Assembly: GCA_937890575.1 (NCBI GenBank) | Contig: CALADZ010000019.1 | Location: forward strand, 1-6,586 | Reading direction: 5' to 3' | DNA: 6,586 bases | Origin: MAG-120531 sp002378585 | GTDB taxonomy: Bacteria > Bacteroidota > Bacteroidia > Flavobacteriales > Flavobacteriaceae | In this document: in pieces, positions 6,268-6,586 of the stretch | Numbering within the stretch: the first letter of the stretch is position 1 | Layout: each line of letters opens with the position of its first letter | The notes under the pieces: model-generated | The model's database searches: none | What the model was told of the DNA's origin: nothing | What the model saw: the letters and a program-made list of their open reading frames with translations, nothing else | Translations under genes and position numbers: made by a program

Positions 6268-6586
6268 CGGTTGTCTTCTTAAAGGGTTCAGTATTGATTT
6301 TGAAGTGTTGCCAAGACCCTGGTTGCCCGCTAACCACAATCACACTGCCGTATTCAGCGTCTGGATAGTCCGCGTAAAAATCACTTCCGATTAAGGCATT
6401 GGCCAGTTTGGGTATGGTGTTGCTGTGGCCCACAATAACGAACGTTTGTGGTTTGTCACTCAATGTAATCCAATCCAATGGACTTTTAGCTGTTGGGTTG
6501 TACTCCTGCACATCTAGACGATAGACTCTGGCCCAGGGTTGTGCCGTGTTTTTGGTGCGTAAAAAGGGTGTGCTGTACACAGCGTC
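6248..6586 (-). CDS. Histidine phosphatase (phosphoglycerate mutase-like), C-terminal part, start outside window
   Basis: The frame is open to the right edge and ends with TAG at 6250-6248, so 112 residues are visible. It enters as DAVYSTPFLRTKNTA, the histidine phosphatase motif with the conserved phosphate-binding Arg (S-x-x-x-R-T-x-x-TA). The second catalytic His is in VIVGHSNTIP about 40 residues further on, followed by LANALIG and DAEYGSVIVV. The nucleophile motif (RHG or RHAEK type) must lie upstream of the window. Branch-1 histidine phosphatases remove phosphate from small molecules or, in SixA, from phosphohistidine. The GHSNTxP plus ALIG pattern resembles a group in Bacteroidota that is often exported, but the N-terminus is not visible here. 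The codon at 6580 is GTG encoding an internal Val and should not be read as the start. The last codons (EKMVN) share DNA with the start of the outer-membrane protein gene in another frame. Confidence 0.85.
   Translation of the reverse strand, partial: DAVYSTPFLRTKNTAQPWARVYRLDVQEYNPTAKSPLDWITLSDKPQTFVIVGHSNTIPKLANALIGSDFYADYPDAEYGSVIVVSGQPGSWQHFKINTEPFKKTTDEKMVN

Noticed and set aside
6268..6339. A 24-residue N-terminal extension of the outer-membrane protein
   Set aside because: It would precede a complete signal peptide and lie entirely within the phosphatase coding sequence, so the start at 6267 is preferred.

Overview
The window is a stretch of ordinary bacterial chromosome, tightly packed with genes that all read from the minus strand. 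It most likely comes from a member of the Bacteroidota. The evidence is a small protein with the HFC / CC / GPP pattern of the HYC_CC_PP family, an outer-membrane protein of the Bacteroidota DUF6588 type, a long phosphate acetyltransferase with an N-terminal EAHSGKS loop typical of that phylum, a TAnnTTTG-type -7 promoter element, and A-rich leaders with few Shine-Dalgarno sites. I cannot place it below phylum with confidence.

In the order of transcription (right to left), the window opens with the 3' part of a histidine phosphatase gene (6248-6586, start outside the window). It overlaps by 20 bp a gene for an exported beta-barrel-like protein (5257-6267). After a 100-bp gap comes an operon of three overlapping genes: pta (3057-5156), ackA (1856-3064) and galK (733-1875). 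The overlaps are 8 bp and 20 bp, so co-transcription and probably translational coupling are expected. Pta and AckA interconvert acetyl-CoA, acetyl-phosphate and acetate, yielding or consuming ATP. GalK phosphorylates galactose and has no other Leloir-pathway partner in the window, so its attachment to the acetate operon is the most unusual point of gene order here.

After galK a short gap carries a good -7 promoter element placed so close to the next ATG that the mRNA for the small secreted HYC_CC_PP-like protein (245-664) may be leaderless. After a further 56-bp gap the window ends inside a gene for another exported protein (1-188), of which only the signal peptide and about 34 further residues are visible.

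I found no RNA genes, insertion sequences, CRISPR arrays, prophage genes or convincing terminators, and no stretch over 300 bases without a gene. I see no clear undescribed system. The points worth checking are the pta-ackA-galK linkage, the altered galactokinase motif, the possible leaderless start, the palindrome before pta, and the poorly characterised envelope genes at both ends.
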